Origin: Pseudalkalibacillus salsuginis
GTDB lineage: Bacteria > Bacillota > Bacilli > Bacillales > Fictibacillaceae
NCBI RefSeq assembly: GCF_021646685.1
Contig: NZ_JAKJHW010000013.1
Span: forward strand, 1-58,499
DNA: 58,499 nt
Reading direction: 5' to 3'
Below the pieces are notes generated by a model. That model did not search any database. It saw only the letters and a program-made list of their open reading frames with translations, and was not told the DNA's origin. The position numbers and the translations under genes were made by a program. Shown here in pieces: positions 45,705-56,190 of this stretch; positions within the stretch are counted from its first letter, which is position 1; each line of letters starts with the position of its first letter.

Positions 45705-46475
45705 TCAGCGATTGATGCCGAATAAGCGAAATGCGTTGTCGGAAGTTTTTTCCGCGATTTCTTCTACTGACATTCCTTTTAACTCAGCGATTTGTGCTGC
45801 GATATATTTGACATAAGAGGATTCATTACGCTTACCTCTTAATGGATGCGGACTTAAAAACGGACAATCTGTTTCGATCAGAATGCGGTCCATTGGTATT
45901 TCGGCTGCTACCTCTTTAGGTTTTTTAGCATTCTTGAATGTGACTGGCCCACCAAATGATATGTAAAAATTCATATCCATACATTTTTTTGCAATTTCGA
46001 GACTGCCACTGTAGCAATGCATAATACCGCCGACTTCTTCTGCATTTTCCTCTTCTAAAATCCTGACGACATCCTCTGTCGCTTCCCGGTTATGAATAAC
46101 GATAGGAAGGTCCACTTTTTTCGCAAGCCGGATTTGTTTCCTGAAGACTTCCATCTGGATGTCTTTCGGTGACTTATCCCAATGATAATCGAGACCCATT
46201 TCACCAAGAGCGACCACTTTCGGATGTGAAGCCAATTCTTCAATCCACTTCAAATCCTGTTCTGCCATATCGATAGCATCTACAGGATGCCAACCGACTG
46301 CCGCATAGATGAAATCGTATCCTTCTGCTAGATCAAGGGCTCCTTTGATCGTTTCTCGGTCAAAACCGACGACGACGATGTGTGAAACCCCTTCATCAAG
46401 AGCACGTTGTATCACTTCTTCTCGATCCTCATCGAACTGTACAGCATTCAGATGAGCGTGCGTATCAAATAACAT
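45705..46475 (-). CDS. tatD: TatD-family metal-dependent deoxyribonuclease
   Basis: A TIM-barrel metal hydrolase with 3'-5' DNase activity in the family (B. subtilis yabD). The 256-residue protein has FDTHAHLN, GEMGLDYHWDKS, VIHNREATED, HCYSGSLE and ETDCPFLSPHPLRGKRNE, covering all metal ligands. The ATG at 46475 gives the usual N-terminus; an ATG 12 bases upstream is an alternative. Confidence 0.94.
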   Translation of the reverse strand: MLFDTHAHLNAVQFDEDREEVIQRALDEGVSHIVVVGFDRETIKGALDLAEGYDFIYAAVGWHPVDAIDMAEQDLKWIEELASHPKVVALGEMGLDYHWDKSPKDIQMEVFRKQIRLAKKVDLPIVIHNREATEDVVRILEEENAEEVGGIMHCYSGSLEIAKKCMDMNFYISFGGPVTFKNAKKPKEVAAEIPMDRILIETDCPFLSPHPLRGKRNESSYVKYIAAQIAELKGMSVEEIAEKTSDNAFRLFGINR

Positions 46476-46642
46476 AGTTCCATACACCTACTAAAACTGT
46501 AGTTTCTGATTCAGAATCCCTAGTCTCTGAAACACTTTCCTAGTTTATCACATTTATTATAGGAATTGCTAAGTCAAATGGTTGTCATTACGGTTACAAA
46601 TCTATTACAAAGAAAAATCGTTCTAAAGAAGAAATCGAGCAT

Positions 46643-46668
46643 AAAAAAAGAAGAATGACCGTCCATTC
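46643..46668 (-). terminator. Possible terminator between metS and tatD
   Basis: Minus-strand GAATG/CATTC hairpin with a long run of T after it. It lies 400 bases after metS, beyond the repeats. Confidence 0.5.
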
Positions 46669-46819
46669 CCTCAAACACTTGATCTGCTAGTATTTACCTG
46701 CCTTCAAAAGATAGGTGAAAAATAGTCAGACAAAGTGTCCATTCAGATGGTTTTGGTCAATCTTCTTTTAAGATTTTATTAAAGTTCATTATTTATTTAT
46801 GCAAAATTCACTCCCTTTC

Positions 46820-46936
46820 CGCGGGAATGGACCCACTTAGTCACGTAGGTAGCTTGAAAACTGACGAGGAGGCTCGAACCAAACAAAGTTCAGTTCTGCG
46901 TGGGTAATACACTTCGACCTAAATGGAGCTTGACAT
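46820..46936 (+). repeat. R1 dispersed repeat, degenerate long form (copy E)
   Basis: CTTAGTCACGTAGGT, ACTGACGAGGAGGCT, the insert CGAACCAAACAAAGTTCAG onward and ACACTTCGACCTAAAT are recognisable. The 3' part (GCCGCAGGAGG) is missing and the sequence leads on to an R2 module. Confidence 0.75.
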
Positions 46937-46956
46937 CACTACTCTGCATCCCCGCT

Positions 46957-47002
46957 GTAGATCTCGTCTGGTTTGCTTTTCCCGCTGGAGTGTCGTGAAT
47001 TT
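46957..47002 (+). repeat. R2 dispersed module
   Basis: TAGATCTCGTCTGGTTTGCT followed by TTTCCCGCTGGAGTGTCGTG and AATTTC. It matches 38112-38156 and, inverted, about 52057-52110. Confidence 0.75.
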
Positions 47003-47068
47003 CACTATAGAGTCTTCCTAAATTTAACATCATCTTTAACAAAGCCTCTTTTAAAACTATTCTATTTA

Positions 47069-49132
<2,064 letters not shown>

Positions 49133-49239
49133 TTAATTCTATCATTAATCAAAGAGTTTTTCTTATCTTAGACATAAAATGACACAGAGGTACGAAAACA
49201 ATATATGTAAATACTACAGTATTCCTGTATTTCTTAAAA

Positions 49240-49268
49240 AATATACCTGAAATACGGGTTTCCTTCAA
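49240..49268 (-). promoter_or_regulatory. metS promoter
   Basis: The -35 TTGAAG (49268-49263), a 17-bp spacer and the -10 TATATT (49245-49240), about 200 bases before metS. Confidence 0.65.
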
Positions 49269-49284
49269 GTAGACGTATAATCAT

Positions 49285-49323
49285 TTCGACACACTTTTCA
49301 CGTTTTTGTCGAATTATGGCGAA
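49285..49323. promoter_or_regulatory. Cluster of three Spo0A boxes
   Basis: TTCGACA (49285-49291, minus-strand TGTCGAA), TGTCGAA (49307-49313) and TGGCGAA (49317-49323) all fit the 0A box TGNCGAA. They lie just upstream of the metS -35 and before a plus-strand TATAAT at 49336 that could serve a second abrB promoter. Confidence 0.65.
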
Positions 49324-49500
49324 TTATCGTTGAAGTATAATACTTTTAGGTTATTAGTAATTTTAAAAAATGATTAAGTTTTTCCTGGAAATGACTTCTT
49401 TTTTTGTAAGTCCCAAACAGTCTTTGCTTTATAGAACCCGTTAACTTAAGGTTTGTGTCGAACTTACAGAAATTGAAAACTTTATCACAAAAGAAAATGA

Positions 49501-49529
49501 TTGACGAGTTTGGGAATCGCTGGTATTAT
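49501..49529 (+). promoter_or_regulatory. abrB sigma-A promoter
   Basis: TTGACG (49501-49506), a 17-bp spacer and TATTAT (49524-49529). Predicted start about 49536, with Spo0A boxes just downstream. Confidence 0.75.
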
Positions 49530-49546
49530 TAGTGCATAATAGTTTT

Positions 49547-49563
49547 TGTCGAATTATGGCGAT
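49547..49563 (+). promoter_or_regulatory. Spo0A boxes downstream of the abrB start
   Basis: TGTCGAA (49547-49553) and TGGCGAT (49557-49563), ten bases apart, at about +11 to +27. In B. subtilis Spo0A~P represses abrB from two tandem 0A boxes in the same place. Another TGTCGAA lies at 49456-49462, upstream of the -35. Confidence 0.75.
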
Positions 49564-49617
49564 AAACATAGAGTCAAGTCAAAAAACACAGGAAAACAAG
49601 AGAGGAGATTTGTTAGT

Positions 49618-49902
49618 ATGAAATCTACAGGTATTGTTCGTAAGGTTGATGAATTAGGTCGGGTGGTGATTCCGATTGAACTTCGCCGCACACTAGGAAT
49701 TGCAGAGAAGGATGCACTAGAAATCTATGTTGACGATGACCGTATTGTACTTAAGAAATATAAGCCGAACATGACTTGCCAAGTCACTGGAGAGGTATCT
49801 GACGACAATCTTTCAATTGCTGAGGGCAGAATCATTCTAAGCCGTGAAGGTGCAGAGCAAATCATGAAGGAATTGGAAAACTACGTTTCAAAAGCAAAAT
49901 AA
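49618..49902 (+). CDS. abrB: Transition-state regulator AbrB
   Basis: Represses post-exponential genes during growth. The 94-residue protein has the AbrB DNA-binding fold (STGIVRKVDELGRVVIPIEL, residues 3-22, LGIAEKDALEIYVDDDRIVL) including the conserved cysteine in MTCQVTGEV, and a C-terminal oligomerisation part. The ATG at 49618 follows AGAGGAG by ten bases. It is the only plus-strand gene here, divergent from metS and convergent with rsmI, as in B. subtilis. Confidence 0.97.
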   Translation: MKSTGIVRKVDELGRVVIPIELRRTLGIAEKDALEIYVDDDRIVLKKYKPNMTCQVTGEVSDDNLSIAEGRIILSREGAEQIMKELENYVSKAK

Positions 49903-49912
49903 GAGGATAACG

Positions 49913-49943
49913 AAGGGTTGGCCCATCAAGGTCAACCTTTTTT
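49913..49943 (+). terminator. abrB terminator
   Basis: AAGGGTTG/CAACCTT stem with a 12-base loop and TTTTTT, 11 bases after abrB. Confidence 0.85.
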
Positions 49944-49965
49944 CATGAAAGAGACGAACGTGAAG

Positions 49966-50135
49966 GTCTAGCTCCATCGCCCAACCACTTGGATCACTTC
50001 AGCCCTCCTGCGGGGTCGACACATTGAAGTCCTACTTAAGAAGTTACCCACGCAGAACCGAACTTTGTTTGGTTCGAGCCTCCTCGTCGGACTTCCAGTG
50101 ACCTTCATGGCTGATCAGGGCGTTTGCGCTTTTCT
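49966..50135 (-). repeat. R1 dispersed repeat, long form, inverted (copy F)
   Basis: Read on the minus strand it has all blocks: GAAAAGCGCAAACGCCCTGA, GAAGGTCACTGGAAGTCCGA, CGAGGAGGCT, the insert CGAACCAAACAAAGTTCGG to GTCGACC, CCGCAGGAGGGCTGAAGTGA and GGTTGGGCGATGGAGCTAGA. It is the most complete long copy and is very close to copy B. It fills the space between the convergent abrB and rsmI ends. Confidence 0.85.
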
Positions 50136-50138
50136 TAA

Positions 50139-51014
50139 TCATTCAACGTGATACATTTGATACACTTCACGTTTTGGCAAACCACGATCTACGGCTACTT
50201 GTTTAATTGCAGCCTTACTTGACATATCTTCTTCCTTTAAATAGTGCTCAATATGTTCAATCACAGAAAGTTTCAGCCACCATTGATCTTTCTCTTCAGG
50301 AAGTTCCCCTGTCCCTTCTATTATTAAGCAAAATTCACCTCGTATTTGTACCTTCTCACTCCATTGGTGTAATTCTTCCAAACTACCGCGGATGATTTCT
50401 TCATATTTCTTTGTCAACTCTCTGCAGATCGAAGCTTGTCGATATTTTCCACAGGCCTCAGACAGTTCTTTCATGGTTTCTTTGAGCCGGTGGGGGGATT
50501 CATACAAAATGAACGTATCCCGAATTGAAGCTATATACTCGAGTTCATCTCTCCTTGTTTTCTTGTCTCTCTGAAGAAATCCATAAAAATAAAAATGATC
50601 AGTCGGTAAGCCTGATGAAACGAGTGCAGGCAATGCAGCGTTTGCCCCTGGTAAAGGGATGACAGGAATCTGGTTTTCAACACATTGTTTCACCAATTCA
50701 AAACCAGGATCAGAAACACCTGGCATTCCAGCATCGCTGACAATTGCGATCGTATGACCGCTTTGAAGCAAACGAAGCAATTTTTCTCCGCTTTTCCTTT
50801 TATTATGTTCATGATAACTGACAAGTGGTGTAGAAATAGCAAAATGATTGCATAACTTTTTCGTTTGTCGGGTGTCTTCACATGCTATCAAATCTGCGTC
50901 TTTCAAATTTTGAATGGCCCGAAATGTCATATCTTCCAAATTGCCGATTGGGGTTGGAATGATCACTAAAGAACCTTGCTTGTTTCCTGGTTGGTAGCTA
51001 TGTTGATTCCACAT
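50139..51014 (-). CDS. rsmI: 16S rRNA C1402 ribose 2'-O-methyltransferase
   Basis: A tetrapyrrole-methylase-fold SAM enzyme (B. subtilis yabC). The 291-residue protein begins with SLVIIPTPIGNLEDMTFRAI and has DADLIACEDTRQTKKL, the SAM loop SDAGMPGVSDPGFELV, PLPGANAALPALVSSGL and FYGFLQRDKKTRR. Its start lies inside the end of yazA (17-base overlap). Confidence 0.95.
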   Translation of the reverse strand: MWNQHSYQPGNKQGSLVIIPTPIGNLEDMTFRAIQNLKDADLIACEDTRQTKKLCNHFAISTPLVSYHEHNKRKSGEKLLRLLQSGHTIAIVSDAGMPGVSDPGFELVKQCVENQIPVIPLPGANAALPALVSSGLPTDHFYFYGFLQRDKKTRRDELEYIASIRDTFILYESPHRLKETMKELSEACGKYRQASICRELTKKYEEIIRGSLEELHQWSEKVQIRGEFCLIIEGTGELPEEKDQWWLKLSVIEHIEHYLKEEDMSSKAAIKQVAVDRGLPKREVYQMYHVE

Positions 51015-51279
51015 GATTCATTTTCTCCTTCGCATCGATCAGCCGCTGCTTTTCCTTTTTGTTCAGCTGCTTGATTTGATATTCAGCTTTCATCGCATCG
51101 GACTTTGTCAAGTGAAACTCCATATACACGAGTTCGACTGGTGTTCTTCCTCTCGTGTATTTCGCCCCTTTACCCTGCTGATGGGCGATCAACCTTTTAT
51201 CGATATCGTTCGTATATCCTGTATAAAGGGTTCCGTCGCAGCATTCCAATATATATACACAATGCTGGAAGTCACTCAT
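50998..51279 (-). CDS. yazA: GIY-YIG domain protein
   Basis: A small UvrC-type nuclease-domain protein of unknown role. The 93-residue protein has the VYILECCDGTLYTGYT motif with the GIY/YIG positions as YIL and YTG, RLIAHQQGKGAKYTRGRTPV and the metal glutamate in MKAEYQIKQL. It overlaps the trmN6-like gene by eight bases and rsmI by 17, so all three are coupled. Confidence 0.9.
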   Translation of the reverse strand: MSDFQHCVYILECCDGTLYTGYTNDIDKRLIAHQQGKGAKYTRGRTPVELVYMEFHLTKSDAMKAEYQIKQLNKKEKQRLIDAKEKMNHVEST

Positions 51280-52009
51280 AAGCTTTCTTGACCTCCTCCG
51301 TATACTGGTCCGATTGATTGTAGACGGTCAGTGGCGATAGCAGTTTCAGATCAGGCTTCCCACCTTTGGCCCCCTCGACGAGCACCATATTGGCATTTTT
51401 TCCCTGTTTCGGATAAACGAACTGCAGACGCTTCGGTTCCACTTTAAATTTACGCATCAGAAATAACAAGTCCATCAATCTTTCCGGGCGATGGACAAAT
51501 GCAGCTTTTCCACCATTCCGAAGATTTTTAGCTGCAATCCTTACAACGTCTTCAAGTGAACAATAAATTTCATGACGTGCTACCGCAACGTGTTCGTTTT
51601 CATTATGATCGAATGGGTTTTTCGAATCAAAATAAGGGGGATTACATGTGACAATGTCAAATTCCTGATTGGAGCGCTTTTCATAATTTAGGATGTCTTG
51701 ATGTACAATTTGAATACGCCCTTCCAGACTGTTCAGTTTAATGCTTCGTTCCGCCATGCTTACAAGCTTTTCTTGGATTTCCACTCCTGTGATCGATCCC
51801 TTGGTGCGTCTTGACAAAATTAAAGGAACGGCGCCGGTCCCAGTACATAAATCTAACAACTTTCCTTTCTGGATTGGCACATATACGAAGTTGGCTAATA
51901 AAACAGCATCTAATGAAAAGGTGAAGACAGACGGGCTTTGTATGATCTTCAACTGATCTTTAACAATATAATCGATCCGTTCATCATCAAATAACTCAAT
52001 CGACATCAT
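51272..52009 (-). CDS. yabB: tRNA1(Val) adenine-37 N6-methyltransferase-like protein
   Basis: A class I SAM methyltransferase of the TrmN6/YfiC family. The 245-residue protein shows the SAM site LLDLCTGTGAVPLIL and the N6-adenine catalytic motif CNPPYF; DAVLLANFV near the start is typical of the family. The exact tRNA target in bacilli is inferred from the family. ATG ATG start with AAAGGAA upstream. Confidence 0.88.
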   Translation of the reverse strand: MMSIELFDDERIDYIVKDQLKIIQSPSVFTFSLDAVLLANFVYVPIQKGKLLDLCTGTGAVPLILSRRTKGSITGVEIQEKLVSMAERSIKLNSLEGRIQIVHQDILNYEKRSNQEFDIVTCNPPYFDSKNPFDHNENEHVAVARHEIYCSLEDVVRIAAKNLRNGGKAAFVHRPERLMDLLFLMRKFKVEPKRLQFVYPKQGKNANMVLVEGAKGGKPDLKLLSPLTVYNQSDQYTEEVKKAYE

Positions 52010-52056
52010 GGATAATTCCTTTCCTATAGTAATGAATTATGAAAAGGCTTTGTTCA

Positions 52057-52110
52057 CTTTTTGAGTGAAATTTGTGACACTCTTGCGGGATAAGCGAGCT
52101 TGGCTAGAAC
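52057..52110 (-). repeat. R2 dispersed module, inverted
   Basis: On the minus strand it reads GCCAAGCTCGCTTATCCCGC then AAGAGTGTCACAAATTTCAC, matching R2 at 38112 and 46957 with several substitutions. Confidence 0.6.
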
Positions 52111-52138
52111 CCGTAGTTTGGATGTAGAAAAGTGTTGG

Positions 52139-52216
52139 TCCACCTTTATCGCCCAACCACTTTGATCACTTTAGACCTACTGTGATTTACGTGACTTAAC
52201 TGATCGCTTCCGCTTC
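52139..52216 (-). repeat. R1 dispersed repeat, decayed (copy G)
   Basis: Minus strand: GAAGCGGAAGCGATCAGTTA at the start and TCTAAAGTGATCAAAGTGGT plus TGGGCGATAAAGGTGG at the end. The middle (CACTGGAAG to GCAGGAGG) is deleted or eroded. Confidence 0.65.
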
Positions 52217-52258
52217 TCTCTTCCATAGAAAGGGAGTGAGCCTATGTAAAGAAAACTT

Positions 52259-52279
52259 GGCTCAGCCAAGCGCTGAGCC
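52259..52279. repeat. Perfect hairpin GGCTCAG/CTGAGCC
   Basis: 7-bp arms with a seven-base loop, overlapped by an alternative TTGGC/GCCAA pairing (52257-52269). On the minus strand it is followed by AAGTTTTCTTT, so it may back up the yabA terminator. Confidence 0.55.
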
Positions 52280-52308
52280 TTAGTAGACATATACTTTCTT
52301 ACAGTGTA

Positions 52309-52348
52309 AAAAAGAGGCTGAACTACGAAAATCACAGCCCAGCCCCTC
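52309..52348 (-). terminator. yabA terminator
   Basis: Minus-strand stem GAGGGGCTGGGCT/AGTTCAGCCTC (bulged) followed by TTTTTT, about 25 bases after the yabA stop. Confidence 0.75.
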
Positions 52349-52372
52349 ATAAAACTTCAGAGGAATCATCAT

Positions 52373-52729
52373 TTATTTCTTGTTAAGAAAGGACAGACAA
52401 AACAGGCAATCCCCTTCAGTCCGTATACTCCCGTAGTGAAGGTTGCAAATATGGAATCCTTCTTGATACAAACGTGCCAATGTATCAAAGCCCTCACCGA
52501 TATCAGGAACATGTTTATGCGAACCGCTTTTTTTAGAAGAAGCTTGATCACCGGCTGGCTGCTTTTCCCTCTCCAGACGGCTCCTCAAATTACGATTCTC
52601 AATTTCTAAATGATGATTTTCTTCTAATAGAGTAGCCAATTGGTTTTTCAGATCTCCCAATTGCTTGTATAAACTTCCGATTTGCTCTTCCATTTCACTT
52701 ACTCTTGAGAAGATTTCTTTTTTATCCAC
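52373..52729 (-). CDS. yabA: Replication initiation control protein YabA
   Basis: Binds DnaA and DnaN and prevents over-initiation. The 118-residue protein has an N-terminal coiled coil (about 5-52, forming the tetramer stalk), a flexible Ser/Lys-rich hinge and a C-terminal zinc domain (HICNLHYGS ... [10 protein letters not shown]). It follows ricT by 12 bases in the holB cluster, as in B. subtilis. Confidence 0.94.
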   Translation of the reverse strand: MDKKEIFSRVSEMEEQIGSLYKQLGDLKNQLATLLEENHHLEIENRNLRSRLEREKQPAGDQASSKKSGSHKHVPDIGEGFDTLARLYQEGFHICNLHYGSIRTEGDCLFCLSFLNKK

Positions 52730-52741
52730 GGCTTCACCCCG

Positions 52742-53566
52742 TTACTCTGTAGCTTGTGAAACGGAGCCTTCCTTTATAAGTTCATCGAGGGTATACTCAA
52801 TCACACGTTCACGTTCGTAAAGGTCTACTTGTACTAACCGCTCTAAAATATTCAGACCGACAACTTTCCCGTTACCATGCACTGTGTGAATTTCTTCTCC
52901 AATGTCTGGAAGCTCCTTTTTTGCAGTCTCATAATCATCGTTTTCATATTTCAAACAACACATCAATCGCCCGCATAATCCAGATATTTTTGCTGGATTC
53001 AATGATAAGTTTTGATCTTTGGCCATCTTGATCGATACAGGTTCAAAATCACCTAAGAAAGTCGAACAGCAAAGCAGGCGTCCACACGGGCCAATTCCGC
53101 CAAGCATTTTCGCTTCGTCCCTGACACCGATTTGGCGTAATTCAATCCTTGTCCGGAAAATGGATGCCAAATCTTTTACTAATTCACGGAAATCGACACG
53201 ACCATCTGCGGTGAAGTAAAAGATGACTTTATTTCGATCAAATGTATATTCTACATCGATAAGTTTCATATCAAGATCATGCTCATCAATTTTCTTGACA
53301 CAAACATCGAATGCTTCCTCCGCAGCCTTTTTGTTCTCTTGCACTGAAATTTGATCCTTCGTGTTTGCTACCCGTACAACCTTCTTCAAGGGTAGAACAA
53401 CATCATTTTCATCTACTTGCTTTCTAGCAAGAACTGTTTTGCCATACTCTATGCCTCTGGCTGTTTCCACAATGACGAATGTATTGACATCTATATCAAG
53501 GTCACCCGGATCAAAATAATATATTTTACCCGCCTTTTTAAAGCGGACACCAATTACTTCATACAC
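52742..53566 (-). CDS. ricT: RicT (YaaT), PSP1-domain iron-sulfur protein
   Basis: A member of the RicA-RicF-RicT complex that aids RNase Y-dependent RNA maturation and the sporulation phosphorelay. The 274-residue protein has a PSP1 domain with two cysteine motifs, GPCGRLLCCSTFLG and GLCGRLMCCLKYE, that bind the [4Fe-4S] cluster shared in the complex. It lies between holB and yabA with gaps of 5 and 12 bases. Confidence 0.94.
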   Translation of the reverse strand: MYEVIGVRFKKAGKIYYFDPGDLDIDVNTFVIVETARGIEYGKTVLARKQVDENDVVLPLKKVVRVANTKDQISVQENKKAAEEAFDVCVKKIDEHDLDMKLIDVEYTFDRNKVIFYFTADGRVDFRELVKDLASIFRTRIELRQIGVRDEAKMLGGIGPCGRLLCCSTFLGDFEPVSIKMAKDQNLSLNPAKISGLCGRLMCCLKYENDDYETAKKELPDIGEEIHTVHGNGKVVGLNILERLVQVDLYERERVIEYTLDELIKEGSVSQATE

Positions 53567-53571
53567 TTGGG

Positions 53572-54558
53572 TTATCCCTCCTGCAATCTAAGCACTAATT
53601 GCTCCATTAATAACTGGAGATTCATATTTGCGTTCAAACGTCGTTTCGCCTCAAGAATATGCAGCATCTGAGTCCGCACTCGGCTTTGAGAGCTTTGTAG
53701 CGCTTGGACGGATAATATATTTTGTTGATCGTTGTAAACGATCGAATGTTCTTCTTCCAATTGTGTGAGAAAAACGTCTTTATACAAAATCAACAACAAA
53801 TCCAAACCGATCTCGACCTGTTGTTTCTCTTTGAAGTGTGGATTCCAATGTTCATGAAGAGCAAGGAGTGCACGCTGGGGCCTTTCAAAAAGCTCTTCTC
53901 CTAATTTTAACACGTTCTTTCTAGCTTGTACAAACCACTCATCATTCAAATACTCTTCGGCTTCTGCCTGATCATTTGTCAATGCAGCAGCAGTCCGGGC
54001 AAGCTGGACAGGATAGTTCTCCTCTGTAAGTGACTCTATCAATTTTCTTTGTGACTGTGGTGCAAAGGTCAGGATTTGACATCTCGATCGGATCGTGTCT
54101 AATAGTTGTTGAGGATTTTCAGTCAGCAGTACGGCGATTGTTTCTTGGCCAGGCTCTTCTAAAAACTTCAATAGACTATTTGCAGCTTGGCTCGTCATTC
54201 GATCCGCATGTTCAAGAATATAGGCCTTCGACTTGGACTCTAACCCTAAATATGAAAATTCCTTTTGAAGCTGACGAATCTGTTCGATTTTGATCGATTG
54301 ACCCTCTGGTGCCACAAAGTGGACATCCGGATGATTTCCAGAATCAATCCGCTTACAATCCGGACATTCACCACAAGGTTCACTATCTTTCTTGACCCGA
54401 CAAAAATACGCTTTTGCCAAATGGATTGAAATTTTCCTTTTTCCGGTCCCTTTATTGCCTTTGAATAAGTAAGCATGAGCTAGACGGTCTTTTTTTAGAC
54501 TGTTGGTCAATAGTTTGACCACATAAGGCTGTCTATCTGCGAGTGTATTCCAGTTCAT
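53572..54558 (-). CDS. holB: DNA polymerase III delta' subunit
   Basis: Part of the clamp loader. The 328-residue protein has an AAA fold with GNKGTGKRK at the P-loop position, a zinc module (CRVKKDSEPCGECPDCKRID) and the SRC-type motif DTIRSRCQIL. These segments match firmicute HolB. It lies between yaaR and ricT. The SD before its ATG is weak (GAGTC). Confidence 0.93.
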   Translation of the reverse strand: MNWNTLADRQPYVVKLLTNSLKKDRLAHAYLFKGNKGTGKRKISIHLAKAYFCRVKKDSEPCGECPDCKRIDSGNHPDVHFVAPEGQSIKIEQIRQLQKEFSYLGLESKSKAYILEHADRMTSQAANSLLKFLEEPGQETIAVLLTENPQQLLDTIRSRCQILTFAPQSQRKLIESLTEENYPVQLARTAAALTNDQAEAEEYLNDEWFVQARKNVLKLGEELFERPQRALLALHEHWNPHFKEKQQVEIGLDLLLILYKDVFLTQLEEEHSIVYNDQQNILSVQALQSSQSRVRTQMLHILEAKRRLNANMNLQLLMEQLVLRLQEG

Positions 54559-54574
54559 TGCAATCGACTCTTTT

Positions 54575-55015
54575 CTACGTATACAAATTCACGAGCAAAC
54601 CTTTTATTTCACCAATCCGGCCTAATATACCAATGGATTTACCTTCCCGGGACACTAGTTCATCAGTAAGCGCCATCAATTCCTTATCGATTTGTTCGAC
54701 CAGGTGCATCGTCTCTAAATTCCCGTGACCATTCCAGCTTCTCGACTTTTTCAGATTCATTCCGAATTCCACGGTTTCTTTCACGAACCGCTTCACAAGT
54801 TGTTTATATTCTCTAAGGTCACTTAGAGTCTGGGATTTCAACAATCGCTGACCTTGGCGATCTATTTTATTGAGTAATTGGGTCATTTGGTCGCTCTGAA
54901 GTTTCTGTTGCTGAGCCTGTACCACTGATTCGAACTTACCTGCTTTGATTTGAGGCTTCACATTTTCCTGAAGCCGTTGTTCAACAGTTGTACGAAGCTC
55001 TTGTCCGACTTTCAT
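54575..55015 (-). CDS. yaaR: DUF327 protein YaaR
   Basis: A 146-residue, mainly helical cytoplasmic protein of unknown function, conserved next to darA and holB in bacilli. Blocks LNKIDRQGQRLLKSQTLSDL, YKQLVKRFVKETVEFG and EQIDKELMALTDELVSREGK are the family core. No catalytic motif is seen. Confidence 0.88.
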   Translation of the reverse strand: MKVGQELRTTVEQRLQENVKPQIKAGKFESVVQAQQQKLQSDQMTQLLNKIDRQGQRLLKSQTLSDLREYKQLVKRFVKETVEFGMNLKKSRSWNGHGNLETMHLVEQIDKELMALTDELVSREGKSIGILGRIGEIKGLLVNLYT

Positions 55016-55026
55016 AACTATGCCTC

Positions 55027-55371
<345 letters not shown>

Positions 55372-55455
55372 TCAAATGGTTTACCTTTATGTTAATACTA
55401 TTCTCTCTCTAATCTATTTTCTTTCTTTAAAATCTGTGCTAAAAAGTTAATATAG

Positions 55456-55491
55456 ATGTTCTTAAAGTCTGTTTAAGGAATCAAAGAACAT
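55456..55491. promoter_or_regulatory. Competing inverted repeats upstream of darA
   Basis: Outer arms ATGTTCTT/AAGAACAT (55456-55463, 55484-55491) and inner arms CTTAAA/TTTAAG (55461-55466, 55472-55477) share bases, so only one can form. No T-run follows. They lie 100-135 bases before darA. Confidence 0.45.
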
Positions 55492-55526
55492 AGAAAGGTC
55501 ATTTATAATATTATAACAGGTACAAC

Positions 55527-56162
55527 CTATTTTATCTCACCAAGTTTGTTTTCAATGTTGCTTAAAACCTCTTGGTAGACCTTTTCGATAGGTTGTTCAG
55601 CATTCACGCTCACAATACGATCCGGAAACAAACTTAGAACCCGCTTGTAGCCTTCCTGTACCTGTCTATGGAATTCCATTTTCTCTAAATCGAGTCGATT
55701 CTTTTCCCGTTGATCGTTATCTGCAATCCGGCTCAATCCGACCTCAGGGGATAGATCGAAATAGATGGTCAAGTCCGGTGTGCGATCTTCGGTTGCAAAA
55801 CGGTTGATTGAATAGACTTCTTCTATGCCTAGCCCTCGTGCAAATCCTTGGTAAGCTAGACTGCTGTCAATGAAACGATCGCATAGGACAAGTTTCCCTT
55901 CTTCTAGGGCTGGAATGACTTTTTCTACCAGATGCTGTCTTCTAGCTGCTGCATAAAGCAATGCCTCGGTACGACCATCCATTTTGGTATTTTCCGGATT
56001 CAAGATCACTGAACGAATTTGTTCTGCAATATCAATACCACCTGGCTCACGAGTACAAAGAACAGACATCCGTTTGGATAATTCCTTCTCGATTTGTTTG
56101 ATGATCGTTGTTTTTCCAGCCCCCTCCGGACCTTCAAATGTAATAAATAATGCGTTATTCAT
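55527..56162 (-). CDS. tmk: Thymidylate kinase
   Basis: Phosphorylates dTMP to dTDP. The 211-residue protein has the P-loop [17 protein letters not shown], the DR(Y/F) motif [18 protein letters not shown] and the TREPGG substrate motif ([15 protein letters not shown]). The ATG at 56162 follows GGAGG by seven bases; longer upstream starts would overlap yaaO and lack an SD. It lies 28 bases after yaaO. Confidence 0.96.
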   Translation of the reverse strand: MNNALFITFEGPEGAGKTTIIKQIEKELSKRMSVLCTREPGGIDIAEQIRSVILNPENTKMDGRTEALLYAAARRQHLVEKVIPALEEGKLVLCDRFIDSSLAYQGFARGLGIEEVYSINRFATEDRTPDLTIYFDLSPEVGLSRIADNDQREKNRLDLEKMEFHRQVQEGYKRVLSLFPDRIVSVNAEQPIEKVYQEVLSNIENKLGEIK

Positions 56163-56190
56163 GCTCCTACCTCCGACTTTCCTGGTTGTT

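Larger units (their letters stand above)
46488..47068. other. Intergenic region between metS and tatD
   Basis: About 580 bases with no gene. It contains R2 and a degenerate long-form R1 (46820-47002) and a metS terminator. A TATAAT (minus strand, about 46560) has no well-placed -35. Confidence 0.7.
52010..52308. other. Intergenic region between yabB and yabA
   Basis: About 360 bases to yabA with no gene. It contains inverted R2 (52057-52110), a degenerate inverted R1 (52139-52216), a double hairpin (52255-52279), a boundary motif (52285-52302) and the yabA terminator. Confidence 0.7.
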
